From positions 22,646,442 through 22,710,441 of the forward strand of contig OX381704.1 in the NCBI GenBank assembly GCA_947462335.1: a stretch of 64,000 nt of DNA, written 5' to 3'. The notes beneath the pieces are model-generated. The model had not been told where the DNA came from, ran no database searches, and was given only the letters and a program-made list of their open reading frames with translations. The stretch is from Harmothoe impar. Taxonomy: Eukaryota > Annelida > Polychaeta > Phyllodocida > Polynoidae. Made by a program: the position numbers and the translations under genes. Below, piece after piece: positions 54,400-64,000 of this stretch (positions are counted from its first letter, which is position 1; each line of letters starts with the position of its first letter).

Positions 54400-56979
54400 A
54401 TATCATAAACAGTGTTTCCCATTCTTAGTATTATTTTTGTGTATATTCATTTAAAGATTAATCAATAGAATGGGCTAGTTTTTGTTGTTGTTCGTTGTAG
54501 CCATTCTCCCTATGTTGTAGTACGTTACGCATCATGTCTCCAATTACAAATCTCAAAATGTATGAAGAGGAATTGGTTATTATTTTACAATATGATGTAC
54601 TTAAATCCAGTTTTATAGGAGAAACTGCATTTACTTTTAATACTAAAATATTACTTTATTTTAATGTGTCTCACTATGTCTGAGATTCCATACCTAGTCA
54701 TTGATAATATGATAGATATTGACCAAATAGTTACAGTATGTGTATGTGATATACCGAATAAAATTTGGTTATATCAGTAAATCAGTGTCCTTGCTTATTC
54801 GTTCAATGTGTTGCTACCAATTGTTACATAGTTTAAGTATATGGCCTTTTTCCTGATGGTGGGTATTAAGGTAGTCCCGCTTTTAAGAAGTAACCTCAAT
54901 TAGGAAATAAATTCCTTGATTCGAACTTGCTGGCTTTGAAATGTATCAAGAACGTCACATGCACATTAATTAAGATCTGTCCTGATCCATTTGTCCTGAT
55001 CCTACATGATAGATGTGTTATTTCATATACAATGGAATGCCTCACATGTCCCTAGTCACTAGGGGCATGTGAGGCATTAGTAGTGCTGGCCTAGTCTGCT
55101 AATCCCATAATCTGACCTGATGACGATATTCATTTATATATACTACTTACACGAATAATTAAGCCATCATTTGCCATGCCCATAGGCTAATACAGTGAAT
55201 AAATTAGAAATTATTTTGATTATTTCAGGATAATTCCATTTTGCCCATAACCCCCTATTTTCCTGTTTTCAACATGCTTATAATGATCATTAATGTTTCA
55301 CTGAGATATTGTTGGGGGATTTTTTTTGAGTGGAAAAATGTAGAAAGATTGAGCGTGTGAGTGGCCTCACAGATGACTCAGGGTAAGCTGGAGCTGGAGC
55401 TGGAGATTATCATGTACATAGATATAGTACTCCCTTATCATCATTCATTGGCCAATTCTGGCATCAGAAATGAATTCCTTGTTAAAAAGTACCCAAGTTA
55501 TGTGTCATCCATGAATGTTATTCCATTTCAGGCCATCAGGTGGGTGTGGGTGAGTAGGTGGGTGTGGGAGAGCAGGCGGGTGTAGGTGTGCAGGTGGGTG
55601 TGGGTGACAGTTGCAGGCTGCGGCCATGTACCGCCTTTTGTCCCTATCAAAAAGCGAGTCGATCGGACAATAAACGGCGGAGATACGGGTGGTACAATTT
55701 GATCGGCACACATTGACATTTCGTGCAGTACAAGAAGTACCAGTGGCACCACTCTTTGACGTGTGGCATGCGCTAGCCTCGCTTCCACCTCTCCTGGTTC
55801 ATTTAAATAATATGGAGGGTAATTTAGCTTGGATAGATGGCATATTTATAAGTGAGATGGTTGATTTAAATGAAAAAGATAGAAATATGACACCAGTCTG
55901 GTCAGATAAGCATTTCTATAGGCTCTAATTTAATTTTTAATCTTGAAGCCTATGAAGAGTTCATTTGGAGGGTAGTCATTTAACAGTAGTTAAGGATTTT
56001 AAGGAAAAGAGAGAAAAAATGTCAAAGTTTGCAGTTGAATTGCATGCAGAAAAAGAGATAACAAAGAAATTTTTGAAGGAAACATTTGTCCCCCAATCAT
56101 GTCTTTTGTCACCTTAAAAGTATACGACATAGAGACTGAAATATTAAGATTCTCTCATGTCACAAAAACGTCTTAAAAAACGCTGGATGACGTATATACC
56201 TCAGGGTATGAACCCTGTGTCAAAAGTATGATTTTCTCATGAGGGAGTGAGTGAGTATTGGATGTTTAACGCCATTTCGACAACTAAGGTCATATTCATG
56301 GCGATCTCATGAGGGTGTACATGTAATGCACCCAAATTAGAATACCCTCCAAAATGCAAATTAATCCCATGACATGTGATTTTTTTCCAAGCATCAGGTC
56401 CCTAAGAGTCACTAAGAAAACATGTTGGTGGATCTACAATCAGTTAGATTGTGTCAAGTACCTTCAATGTTAAATCATTGGATGAACCCCCTTTTAATGC
56501 CCCATGCAGTAGGAGAGGTGCCCCTGTGCAGGACCCATGGCGCGGCCTGGTGGCCGGAGTACAAGGTGACCAGGGTCATGTGGAGCGGGATGGAGACCGA
56601 CACGAGATAACAGCCGACCGATTGTAAGTCTGTAAACTCCTACATGTACCTCATTATTCCACCATACTCATGGCATTTGGGGCCAACGTTAATGACATTA
56701 AAGTAAACGCCATTATTTGACCAATTTTATTTATGACACATTCAACCCTTTAGGGACCGAGTAATGCCGCCTACAGGGTCATGTCTAGTTGTCGGTATGG
56801 ACTATGGTGCCCCAATTATCTACAGATTTTTAAAATAAAAGTAATTGTAATATCTTCTTTCTGAAAAAGATTTCATACAAATGTTTGTTTTACATGGAGC
56901 CTTTAGGCCTACAACGTTTAAAAAATGAACGTTGTAAAGAACGTCTATTGCTAGCTGGGCAGTGGTTCTCTTTTCCCAG
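54400..56979 (+). other. FBLN1: Intron/3' region between the C and D cassettes
   Basis: Mostly unique AT-rich DNA. Includes a GTGGGTGTGGGTGAG-type short tandem at 55540-55605 and a GC-rich open segment at 56509-56630. The 80-residue frame at 55689 shows no recognisable domain. Confidence 0.4.
55036..55077. repeat. Near-perfect 42-bp palindrome
   Basis: AATGCCTCACATGTCCCTAG, then TCAC, then the complement ending GGGCATGTGAGGCATT. About 20 bp per arm with one mismatch and a loop of two to four bases. Lies between the C and D alternative cassettes of fibulin-1. Confidence 0.85.
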
Positions 56980-59170
56980 GAGTTCTGATGACACGGGCGT
57001 GGTGTGTCTGCGGTCAGAGTGTGAGATGGGAGACATAGAGTGTCTGCTCAACAGGACCAAGTCCATCCAGTACCAGCACGTCAGCATGCCGGCCGTACGC
57101 CGCCTGGAGGAACCCTTTGTACTGGTCACCGTGCACATGGTGGGCCACTCCGTCTACCCCAACCTGGCCTTTACTATAGAGACAGGCAATGAACAGGGGC
57201 ACTTTGATGTGGTACAAGACTATGTGGGGGATGACCATGGTAGGTAGCCTTTACAACTATAGAGACTGACAATGAACAGGGGCACTTTGATGTGGTACAG
57301 GACTATGTGGGGGATGACCATGGTAGGTAGCCTTTACAACTATAGAGACCGGCAATGAACAGGGGCACTTTGCCGTGGTACAGGACTATGTGGGGGACGA
57401 CCACAGTAGGCAGCCTTTACTATAGAGACAGGCAATGAACAGGGGCACTTTGACGTGGTACAGGACTGTGTGGGGGATGACCATGGTAGGTAGCCTTTAC
57501 TATAGAGACAGGCAATGAACAGGGGCACTTTGACATGGTACAGGACCATGTGGGGGACGACCATGGTAGGTAGCCTTTACTATAGAGACAGGCAATGAAC
57601 AGGGGTACTTGGATGTGGTACAGGACTATGTGGGGGGTGACCATGGTAGGTAGCCTTTACTATAGAGACAGGCAATGAACAGGGGCACTATGATGTGGTA
57701 CAGGACTGTGTGGGGGACGACCATGGTAGGTAGCCTTTACTATAGAGACAGGCAATGAACAGGGGCACTATGATGTGGTACAGGACTGTGTGGGGGACAA
57801 CCATGGTAGGTAGCCTTTACTATAGAGACAGGCAATGAACAGGGGCACTATGATGTGGTACAGGACTGTGTGGGGGATGACCGTGGTAGGTAACCTTTAC
57901 TATGGACAGGCAACGGCACTTTGACGTGGTACAGGACTATGTGGGGGATGACCATGTGTGTATATTTGTACATGTACTATAGAGACCGGCAATGGACAGG
58001 GGCACTTGGGGGACGACCATGGTAGGTAGCCTTTACAATAGAGACAGGCAATGAACAGGCACTTTGACATAGTACAGGACCATGTGGGGGACAACCACGG
58101 TAGGTACCATAAACTCGCGTATAAGCCTAACTCGCGTATAAGCCGCACCCCGACCTCGGGCCCATCCTATAAGCCGCACCAGCGATCTGATTGTGGTGAC
58201 TTTAAGTACGGTGTCATAGTAGCAAAAACTCGCGTATAAGCCCCACCCTGACTGTGCCGATCCTTTAAGCCGCACCCCCGATCTGACTCGCGTACTAGCC
58301 ACGGCTTCTACGCGAGAATTTACGGTAGCCTTTACTATAGAGACAGGCAATGAACAGGGACACTTTGATGTGGTACAGGACTACTCTAGAGACTGACAAT
58401 GAACAGGGGCACTTTGATGTGGTTCAGGACTATGTGGGGGATGACCATGGTGGGTAGCCTTTACTATAGAGACAGGCAATGAACAGGGGCACTTTGATGT
58501 GGTACAGGACTATGTGGGGGACTACCATGGTAGGTAGCCTTTACTATAGAGACGGGCAATGAACAGGGGCACTTTGATGTGGTACAGGACTATGTGGGGG
58601 ACTACCATGGTAGGTAGCCTTTACTATAGAGACGGGCAATAAACAGGGGCACTTTGATGTGGTACAGGACTGTGTGGGGGATGACCATGGTAGGTAGCCT
58701 TTACTATATAGAGACAGGCAATGAACAGGGGCACTTTAATGTGGTACAGGACTGTGTTGGGGACGACCATGGTAGGTAGCCTTTACTATAGAGACCAGCA
58801 ATGAACAGGGGCACTTTGACGTGGTACAGGACTATGTCAGGGACGACCATGGTGGGTAGCCTTTACTATAGAGACCAGCAATGAACAGGCCTCCATTTCA
58901 ACATGAAATTTTCTACATTGTTGAATGTCACATTCATTCGAATTTTAAAATAGATTTACTTCACAAATACAAACTTGAAACTTTACTAAAAGCAATGTAC
59001 TGATATTCAGCTCATTTCATATTACAGGAAGTTTGAGACTTCTGAAACCAATCCGAGGACCACACACCTATGTGGTGCGACTGAGAATGGACAACCGTAA
59101 CAGTTATGGATCTGTCATCACCACACACTACGCCATCATCAAACTCTATGTGTCTAGGTACAGCATCTGA
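56980..59170 (+). CDS. FBLN1: Fibulin-1, D-type alternative C-terminus (exons 17-18)
   Basis: Exons 56980-57239 and 59028-59170. Exon 17 enters in phase 2, exactly as exon 16 does, so exon 15 (donor at 52383) can join either. The D product would be 2742 nt, 913 residues. Exon 17 encodes the Cys-containing start (VVCLRSECEMGDIECLL) and FTIETGNEQGHFDVVQDYV; exon 18 encodes KPIRGPHTYVVRLRM to a C-terminal YVSRYSI. Both align with the vertebrate isoform D module. The exon 17 donor has been amplified into a long minisatellite. The C/D choice is known from vertebrates and nematodes, so it is ancestral; here it is read from phases and homology, not from transcripts. Confidence 0.88.
57240..58890 (+). 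repeat. 80-bp minisatellite built on the fibulin-1 exon 17 donor
   Basis: About 19 copies beyond the real junction. Each unit is GTAGGTAGCCTTTACTATAG (donor plus intron) followed by the last ~60 bases of exon 17 (AGACAGGCAATGAACAGGGG to GGGGGATGACCATG). Units are about 80 bp and slightly diverged (some carry CAGTAGG or TGGGTAG instead of the donor). Interrupted by the element at 58105. Reading past the true donor stops within three codons (GGT AGG TAG). Confidence 0.97.
58105..58327. mobile_element. TA-flanked CCGTA-family element inside the minisatellite
   Basis: 223 bp. Left TACCATAAACTCGCGTATAA, right CTACGCGAGAATTTACGGTA, with ACTCGCGTATAAGCC repeats inside. Insertion into the array postdates at least part of its expansion. 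Confidence 0.8.
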
Positions 59171-59202
59171 AGCTGCACTCAAAACTGTGCTAAAGGATTA
59201 CA

Positions 59203-59345
59203 TTCAGGGGCGGACCCAGCAATTTGAAAAGGTAGAGTGGGTAAACTCAACACCAAAGTAGAAAAGTCGCCCAGTTTACAGCGTATCAGAAGTTTCATCA
59301 GGAAATCTGTTTTTTTTTCCAAAAAGGGAGTCCGCCGCTGACTAG
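59203..59345. mobile_element. CAGGGGCGGA-type MITE in the fibulin-1D 3'UTR
   Basis: Left CAGGGGCGGACCCAGCAATT, right AAAAAGGGAGTCCGCCGCTG. Same type as the element at 44472-44576. Between the D stop codon and its poly(A) signal. Confidence 0.7.
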
Positions 59346-59734
59346 TCGAACTTAACCCTTTATGGGCATAATGATGCGAGTAATAGCTATTACTGGTCTT
59401 GGTGGGATACTTATTTTAACTATAGAATAGCATTCATTTCATTGCTATCTAGATATAGCATTTACACTTCCCACATGAACCAGGTTGTACACAATTGTAA
59501 GGTTTATGGTTGCAGCTTGTACAACGATTTTAGAACTATACTAAAGTACTGAAGTAGCCAAAATCAAACCCCCGGTGTGGGTTATAAAACAATCTCAGTT
59601 GAGGATACGGCTTGTACAGGAGATGTGGGTTCTACACTGGGATTCACGGTACCAGCAGTTTTATATAGAGCCATAGTCTTGTTTACTTGCAGCAAAAATG
59701 TAACAGTGAAATACCACGGGCATGTACACACCTG

Positions 59735-59740
59735 AATAAA
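59735..59740 (+). terminator. FBLN1: Poly(A) signal, fibulin-1D
   Basis: AATAAA 565 bp after the D-isoform stop codon, the first canonical signal downstream. Confidence 0.65.
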
Positions 59741-59774
59741 AATTAAAATATATCAAATCTTTGATGGTATTGAA

Positions 59775-59780
59775 TTTATT
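59775..59780 (-). terminator. HSD17B10: Poly(A) signal, HSD17B10
   Basis: AATAAA on minus (TTTATT on plus), about 407 bp downstream of the HSD17B10 stop and facing the fibulin-1D signal. Confidence 0.65.
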
Positions 59781-60186
59781 CACAATTATGTACAATATAC
59801 GGTCACCAGGACCATCAACAGTACTAAACCATGTAGTAACAAAGAATGCACAAAAACTGAAGGAACACTACATCAGGTGCCCAAACACTGGGATGGTGAT
59901 GAATGGCCATATACAACCTCATGTGAGATATAAGAAATAATATAAATAGAACCGGGAAGTATCCTTAGATCTCTATCCATCCTGACATGATGAGGCGGTG
60001 ATTCCTTCTGCCCTTTAATAACCCTTTAAGCACAGTCCATGGCTTTTTGACACAAACACGCACACAGACAGTGACACGTTAACTTGATGTGAGTATTATG
60101 ATCTATATACCTCGTGTCCCTAAAGCACTGCATGGTGAGAGCACCCCCCTATAACAGTTAGTTCTAGCTACACCGAGTGCTGCCCC

Positions 60187-62343
60187 CTAGGGCTGCATCC
60201 TGATAGCGCCGTCCAGACGGATGGTCTCTCCGTTCATGACCGGGTTCTCTACGATGGACTGTACGAGGTGTGCGTACTCGTCTGGGGCCCCGAGCCGCTT
60301 GGGGAAGGGCACGGTGCTAGCTAGGTAGGTACGTACCTTCTCAGGTAGAGAGGCCAGCAGCGGCGTCTCAAACAGACCTGCAATGGGGAAAGGGTAGCAT
60401 GTCGTAAGGAAACTATAGTACACTTGGGATATGTTATTGTAATGCCATTACAGGTGGTAATGTTTTTATACAAGTTCCTAATCTTAGTTTTATATTAGGG
60501 CCACTTGTCTGTTTTTTATTGTGTCTGGGCGTGGTTTAGTAGTATACATTGAATGTATATCTTAAAGATGGGTTAGTAGCTAATTTGGGGTAAATTTTAA
60601 TTTTTCAGTTTTTCAACGTATTTTTGTTCATAATGTCCACATAAATATGTGTGTAGCTTTTTAAATCATTCTGATACATATAAACCTATAAATAGTTAAG
60701 AAACTCATGGTCAGAATGGATCAGGGGACCCGACTCTATGAGAGAAAGGGGTCCCTTGACCTGGTTTTCTCTATATTTTATGCATTTATAAGTATCAGAA
60801 TGATTTAGAAAGCTACACACATTTTCATATGGACATTATGAACACAAATATGTTGAAAAACTGAAAAATAAGAATTGACCCAAAATTAGCTCCTAACCCA
60901 TCTTTAAATGATAGATCTACGTACAAAAACTTTCCGGGCCCAAGGATTTTTTCATTTACCGCATGATTATTTATAGTTGTGAGAACCTATACTAACCAAA
61001 CTGATTTATTATTTAGTTTATTATCTGAGTTAACTCACCTGGTGCGATTGTGTTGACTCGGACTCCCATGTTCATGAGGTCGCGTGCTATGGGCAGCGTC
61101 ATGCCCACGATGGCGCCCTTACTGGCGGAATAGGCGACCTGACCACGCTGACCGTCATAAGCTGCTACACTAGCCGTGTTGATGATCACTCCTCGCTGTC
61201 CGTCCACGTTGGGCTCGTTCTCGTTCATCATCTGTGCACTGAGGCGGATTACGTTGAAGGTACCTACTGTGTTAACCTGAAACATAGAAAAGGACTTGTA
61301 CTGACACTTGCACTGTTATCATAACAAGTCTTAGAATATGGAGTTATGAATTCGTATTGATATAGTTTGACAAGTGCCATACCCTTGCACCCTCAAACTT
61401 GGCAGGGACTTTACCCCGGCGCTTACACGGTATGGGCGCTCTTTTGAAACCTGGCGCTATATCACAATGGTGTGGTAGGCCTGACAATATCTACATGTAT
61501 GTACCGTACTATAATACCTCGATATCAACAATATTATTTTTCTTCTATTTGAGTATAAACGATTGTATCTGACATATACAAGTCATAAACCTGATATAGA
61601 CCTACCGTTAATATCTTTGCGAAGTCTGCGAGGTCGTGCACTCTGTCCTTCTTAGGGTTGTACGTGACTACTGCAATACCGATACCCGCACAGTTCACAG
61701 ACATGTCCAACTTGCCGTACTTCTCCTTGGCCGTCTGTAGAGCAGTCTTGACGTCTGCCTCTGAAGTAACCTGTCAACAACACCATAACACACTTGTTGA
61801 TTTCCAGTCACTTTGCAAGCATAAAAAAAAGATGAAATTTGGAGCCATAGAATATGAATATTTATACCAAGTTTTACTAAATGCCTACTTTCCTGAACCA
61901 ATAGAAAATGCTACAGAACACTTATTTATAGCGTACACTGTTTTATAACTAAGGATGACATAAAGCTCTACTGCACTATTCCCACTTGTTGTACCATGCA
62001 TGAATGCAGTCCTGGCGAGTAACTTTGCCGTCCGGCATTCATGTATCATACCGATAAAATAGGGTTGATGAGGCCAGCGATGACGAAAACTGAAGAGGAA
62101 TCTTGAGACACGAGGCTGTCCTTAAAGAATGATCTGATATGTTTATTTTAACATATAAACTTGAAAATCGTCACTTACATCTCCAGCACTGAAGGTACAG
62201 TTGTCTCCCAGAGAGGCGGCGACTTCAGCCCCACTTGAGCTGGGCAGGTCACACAGGATCACCTTGGCACCCTGCTGGATGAACCGCTCGACGGTAGCCC
62301 GGCCGAGTCCAGACGCGCCCCCGGTCACCAGACCTACCATATT
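60187..62343 (-). CDS. HSD17B10: HSD17B10, 3-hydroxyacyl-CoA dehydrogenase type 2 (first exon missing)
   Basis: NAD-dependent short-chain dehydrogenase of the mitochondrial matrix: oxidises 3-hydroxyacyl-CoAs in isoleucine and fatty-acid breakdown and, in animals, is a subunit of mitochondrial RNase P. Exons 62343-62179, 61770-61606, 61276-61039, 60377-60187, phases 0-0-1, 252 residues; the human protein has 261, so only about nine N-terminal residues are absent. Seen: nucleotide loop [12 protein letters not shown], catalytic Ser in [22 protein letters not shown] (Tyr and Lys of the YxxxK motif), C-terminal [14 protein letters not shown] ending as in vertebrates. Reading frame intact, all sites GT/AG. 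A 13-codon candidate first exon at 63089-63051 has the right phase and a GTAAGT donor but no resemblance to known N-termini. Confidence 0.93.
60378..61038 (-). other. HSD17B10: HSD17B10 intron 4 with a long foldback
   Basis: Donor GTGAGT at 61038, acceptor CATTGCAG ending at 60378. Holds the 347-bp palindrome annotated at 60562. Confidence 0.7.
60562..60908. mobile_element. 347-bp foldback element
   Basis: Left arm TTAAAGATGGGTTAGTAGCT... through CATTCTGATAC; right arm is its complement (GTATCAGAATGATTTAG to AGCTCCTAACCCATCTTTAA). Arms of about 130 bp, loop of about 80 bp. The loop contains its own small pair (GGGACCC/GGGGTCCC region). No coding capacity. Confidence 0.88.
61930..62130. mobile_element. 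Degraded TTAACCCTTTAA-family MITE in HSD17B10 intron 2
   Basis: Contains ACCATGCATGAATGCAGTCC, GGCGAGTAACTTTGCCG and CATGTATCATACCGA; right end near GAGGCTGTCCTTAAAG. Confidence 0.65.
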
Positions 62344-64000
62344 CTGATGGAAAAAGATAGTGTCTATCATTTTACAGGATTTTGATTTGATTCTATTGCG
62401 TTGTTGATTAATACACAGGAAAATGAGAGCCTAGAAACTGCGTGTAGTCATGGTGGTATACCGATATGCTATGAGAGGTTTGTATTTAATATAGATTTCG
62501 TAGATCTATTTCGATTGGGGTAGTCTAAATCAGCATGTGTAAATAAACTCATATGTTTTCTTTTCTAAGAAGTGCCCCTAGTACATTTCCTATAGACAAT
62601 GTTAACACCCTCCACTGCACCTGGATCATCATCAATTTATTGGCTATATATTCGGGTAGGCTATTTCTGACCCAGTCCAATCATTCTGTCCTGGAAAAAT
62701 GTATCTCATTTAAAATTATTTAAATTTCTAAGATACCGGTACATGTATCAAAATTATGTTTTCATGACTAGAATCTTTTCTTTTTTTTACACTGAACCAC
62801 CTAACATTGTTTTGACAGTTTAGCTGGTAACGCATTTCTATGTAGGCCTATTTGGAACTATTAATGCTTGGTTACGGTATGCATGTACATGGTCCAAAGT
62901 GCACATTGTCATATATAGATATGTGTTGTATAACTGATGGTCAAAGGGTGGTCGATCTAGATCTTGCCATGTAATATCTACATGACTAGGTAGGCCCTAT
63001 GATAAGGTACCGGTAGGGGAGAGCATAGGCCTAATGCCAGGCAGACTTACTAAGCCTATAATACATATCAGTGAAGAATAAATCTCCATGTCACATAAAT
63101 ACAGAATTCTTTTGGTAGAATGTGATGGACTATTCAGTTGAAACCACAGATGTATTGTGCCATGCCTGGACTTAAATGGGGCACTGGATGGGGGGTCCCC
63201 ATGTCCCCTGTCGATTATAAGAAATGCCCATGTCTAAGCAAAAACCTGTGTCACTTATGTCACTAACCCAACTGAATTATTAGGTATTCTGTATAGATAG
63301 AGACCCCTAAACACACTTCAATTTTAGTTATCCTACTTTTTCCTTGTCGCTAAGCTTGATGTCATGTCACTAGGCTTCATGTCACATGTCGATTTTAAGG
63401 TTTGTCCATGTCATATGTCGCTTAGGTTGCCATGTCACATGACGATTTTAAGAAACAGCCATGTCAAATGTCGATTTCAAGAAATGCCCATGTCGCCATG
63501 TCGAATTTGGTGGTCCACACCCATTTAAATGTACGGTACCCTCTTCCAGAAGACCATTTAGATTTATCACACATCTATTATACTTAGTTATAGACTCTAG
63601 ATGTAGGCCTACTGGCCTACTAGATCATAACTCTCTACCGGTTATTAGGCCTATTCACTAGTGATTGTATGCCTATAGGCTATACTCTAGTTTACGCCCT
63701 CTTTTCTGCTAAAAGATTCAAAATAGCTGCAGACTTATAGTGGGCACATCCTGTAATTACTAATTACATTTACAGAATGTGTAAAGACAGCTATAGGCCT
63801 AGATATGTTCAAAATATAAACAGAACCTAGATCATGTTTTCTATCCCAAACTTCTGTTTCATTGTCAGAATGTATTATGGGATTATATTAATGGGCTCAC
63901 TTCTAGATGGGTTGACAAGAAATTGACTCATTTTAGGACACGCCCACTTCATAACACTGCCATAGTATAGTATTATTGATACCACATGAGTGATGCCTGA
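62344..64000. other. Upstream of HSD17B10 exon 2
   Basis: Unique AT-rich sequence that should include intron 1 and perhaps exon 1 of HSD17B10. At 63190-63505 there is a decayed tandem of CATGTCACATGTCGATTTTAAG words. Nothing else recognised. Confidence 0.4.

Noticed and set aside
55689..55928. 79-residue plus-strand frame
   Set aside because: No family, no splice support, AT-rich surroundings; treated as chance.
57340..58350. Minus-strand frames with repeated VPLFIACLYSKG
   Set aside because: Antisense of the exon 17 donor minisatellite.
63051..63089. Thirteen-codon minus-strand segment as HSD17B10 exon 1
   Set aside because: Has ATG, phase 0 and a GTAAGT donor, but the residues do not resemble any HSD17B10 N-terminus and are too many; kept only as a weak candidate in the gene entry.

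Overview
The window is animal nuclear DNA: long introns with GT/AG boundaries, almost no single-exon genes, and dense tandem and inverted-repeat DNA. Its gene content (a SAMTOR/BMT2 orthologue, a fibulin-1 gene keeping both the C and D alternative C-termini, and an HSD17B10 orthologue) together with minisatellites built across exon-intron junctions points to an invertebrate deuterostome. I favour amphioxus (Branchiostoma), because junction-spanning minisatellites were, as I recall, described at an amphioxus Adh locus under the name 'mirages'. This assignment is inference; no database was searched.

Layout. 1-5.7 kb: a 16-bp satellite, one large exon of a DDE integrase-type transposase, and several nested inverted-repeat elements. 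5.8-14.9 kb, minus strand: a five-exon gene rebuilt here by matching splice phases (412 codons, N-terminal zinc ribbon, Ala/Gln-rich middle, unrecognised C-terminal domain). Its 6.4-kb intron holds three blocks of dyad-symmetric tandem repeats and the reverse complement of the 16-bp satellite. 16.3-25 kb, minus strand: SAMTOR, four coding exons and 511 codons, with two minisatellites that each copy an intron-exon junction. 25-29 kb: intergenic DNA with a long foldback and a hAT-like element. 29.1-59.2 kb, plus strand: fibulin-1, with a signal peptide, anaphylatoxin-like modules, 13 EGF-like modules and two alternative C-terminal cassettes (about 922 and 913 residues). Its introns carry many MITEs and three further junction-spanning tandem repeats. 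59.8-62.3 kb, minus strand: HSD17B10 (four exons found, the short first exon not identified), converging tail-to-tail on fibulin-1 with poly(A) signals about 35 bp apart.

The three cellular genes do not form a pathway: a nutrient sensor for mTORC1, a secreted matrix protein and a mitochondrial dehydrogenase. The most notable shared property is structural. In two unrelated neighbouring genes, five exon edges (three acceptors, two donors) have been amplified into tandem arrays that repeat a piece of exon, an intact splice site and a piece of intron. The splicing machinery therefore meets up to about 25 copies of the same splice site. In most arrays the first copy away from the genuine site runs into a stop codon, but in two cases it would add 10 or 20 in-frame residues.

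The rest is mobile-element debris: a TA-flanked family starting CCGTA, a burst of elements starting TTAACCCTTTAA, a hAT-like element with an 8-bp target duplication, a 5'-truncated LINE inside a MITE, and several perfect or near-perfect palindromes.
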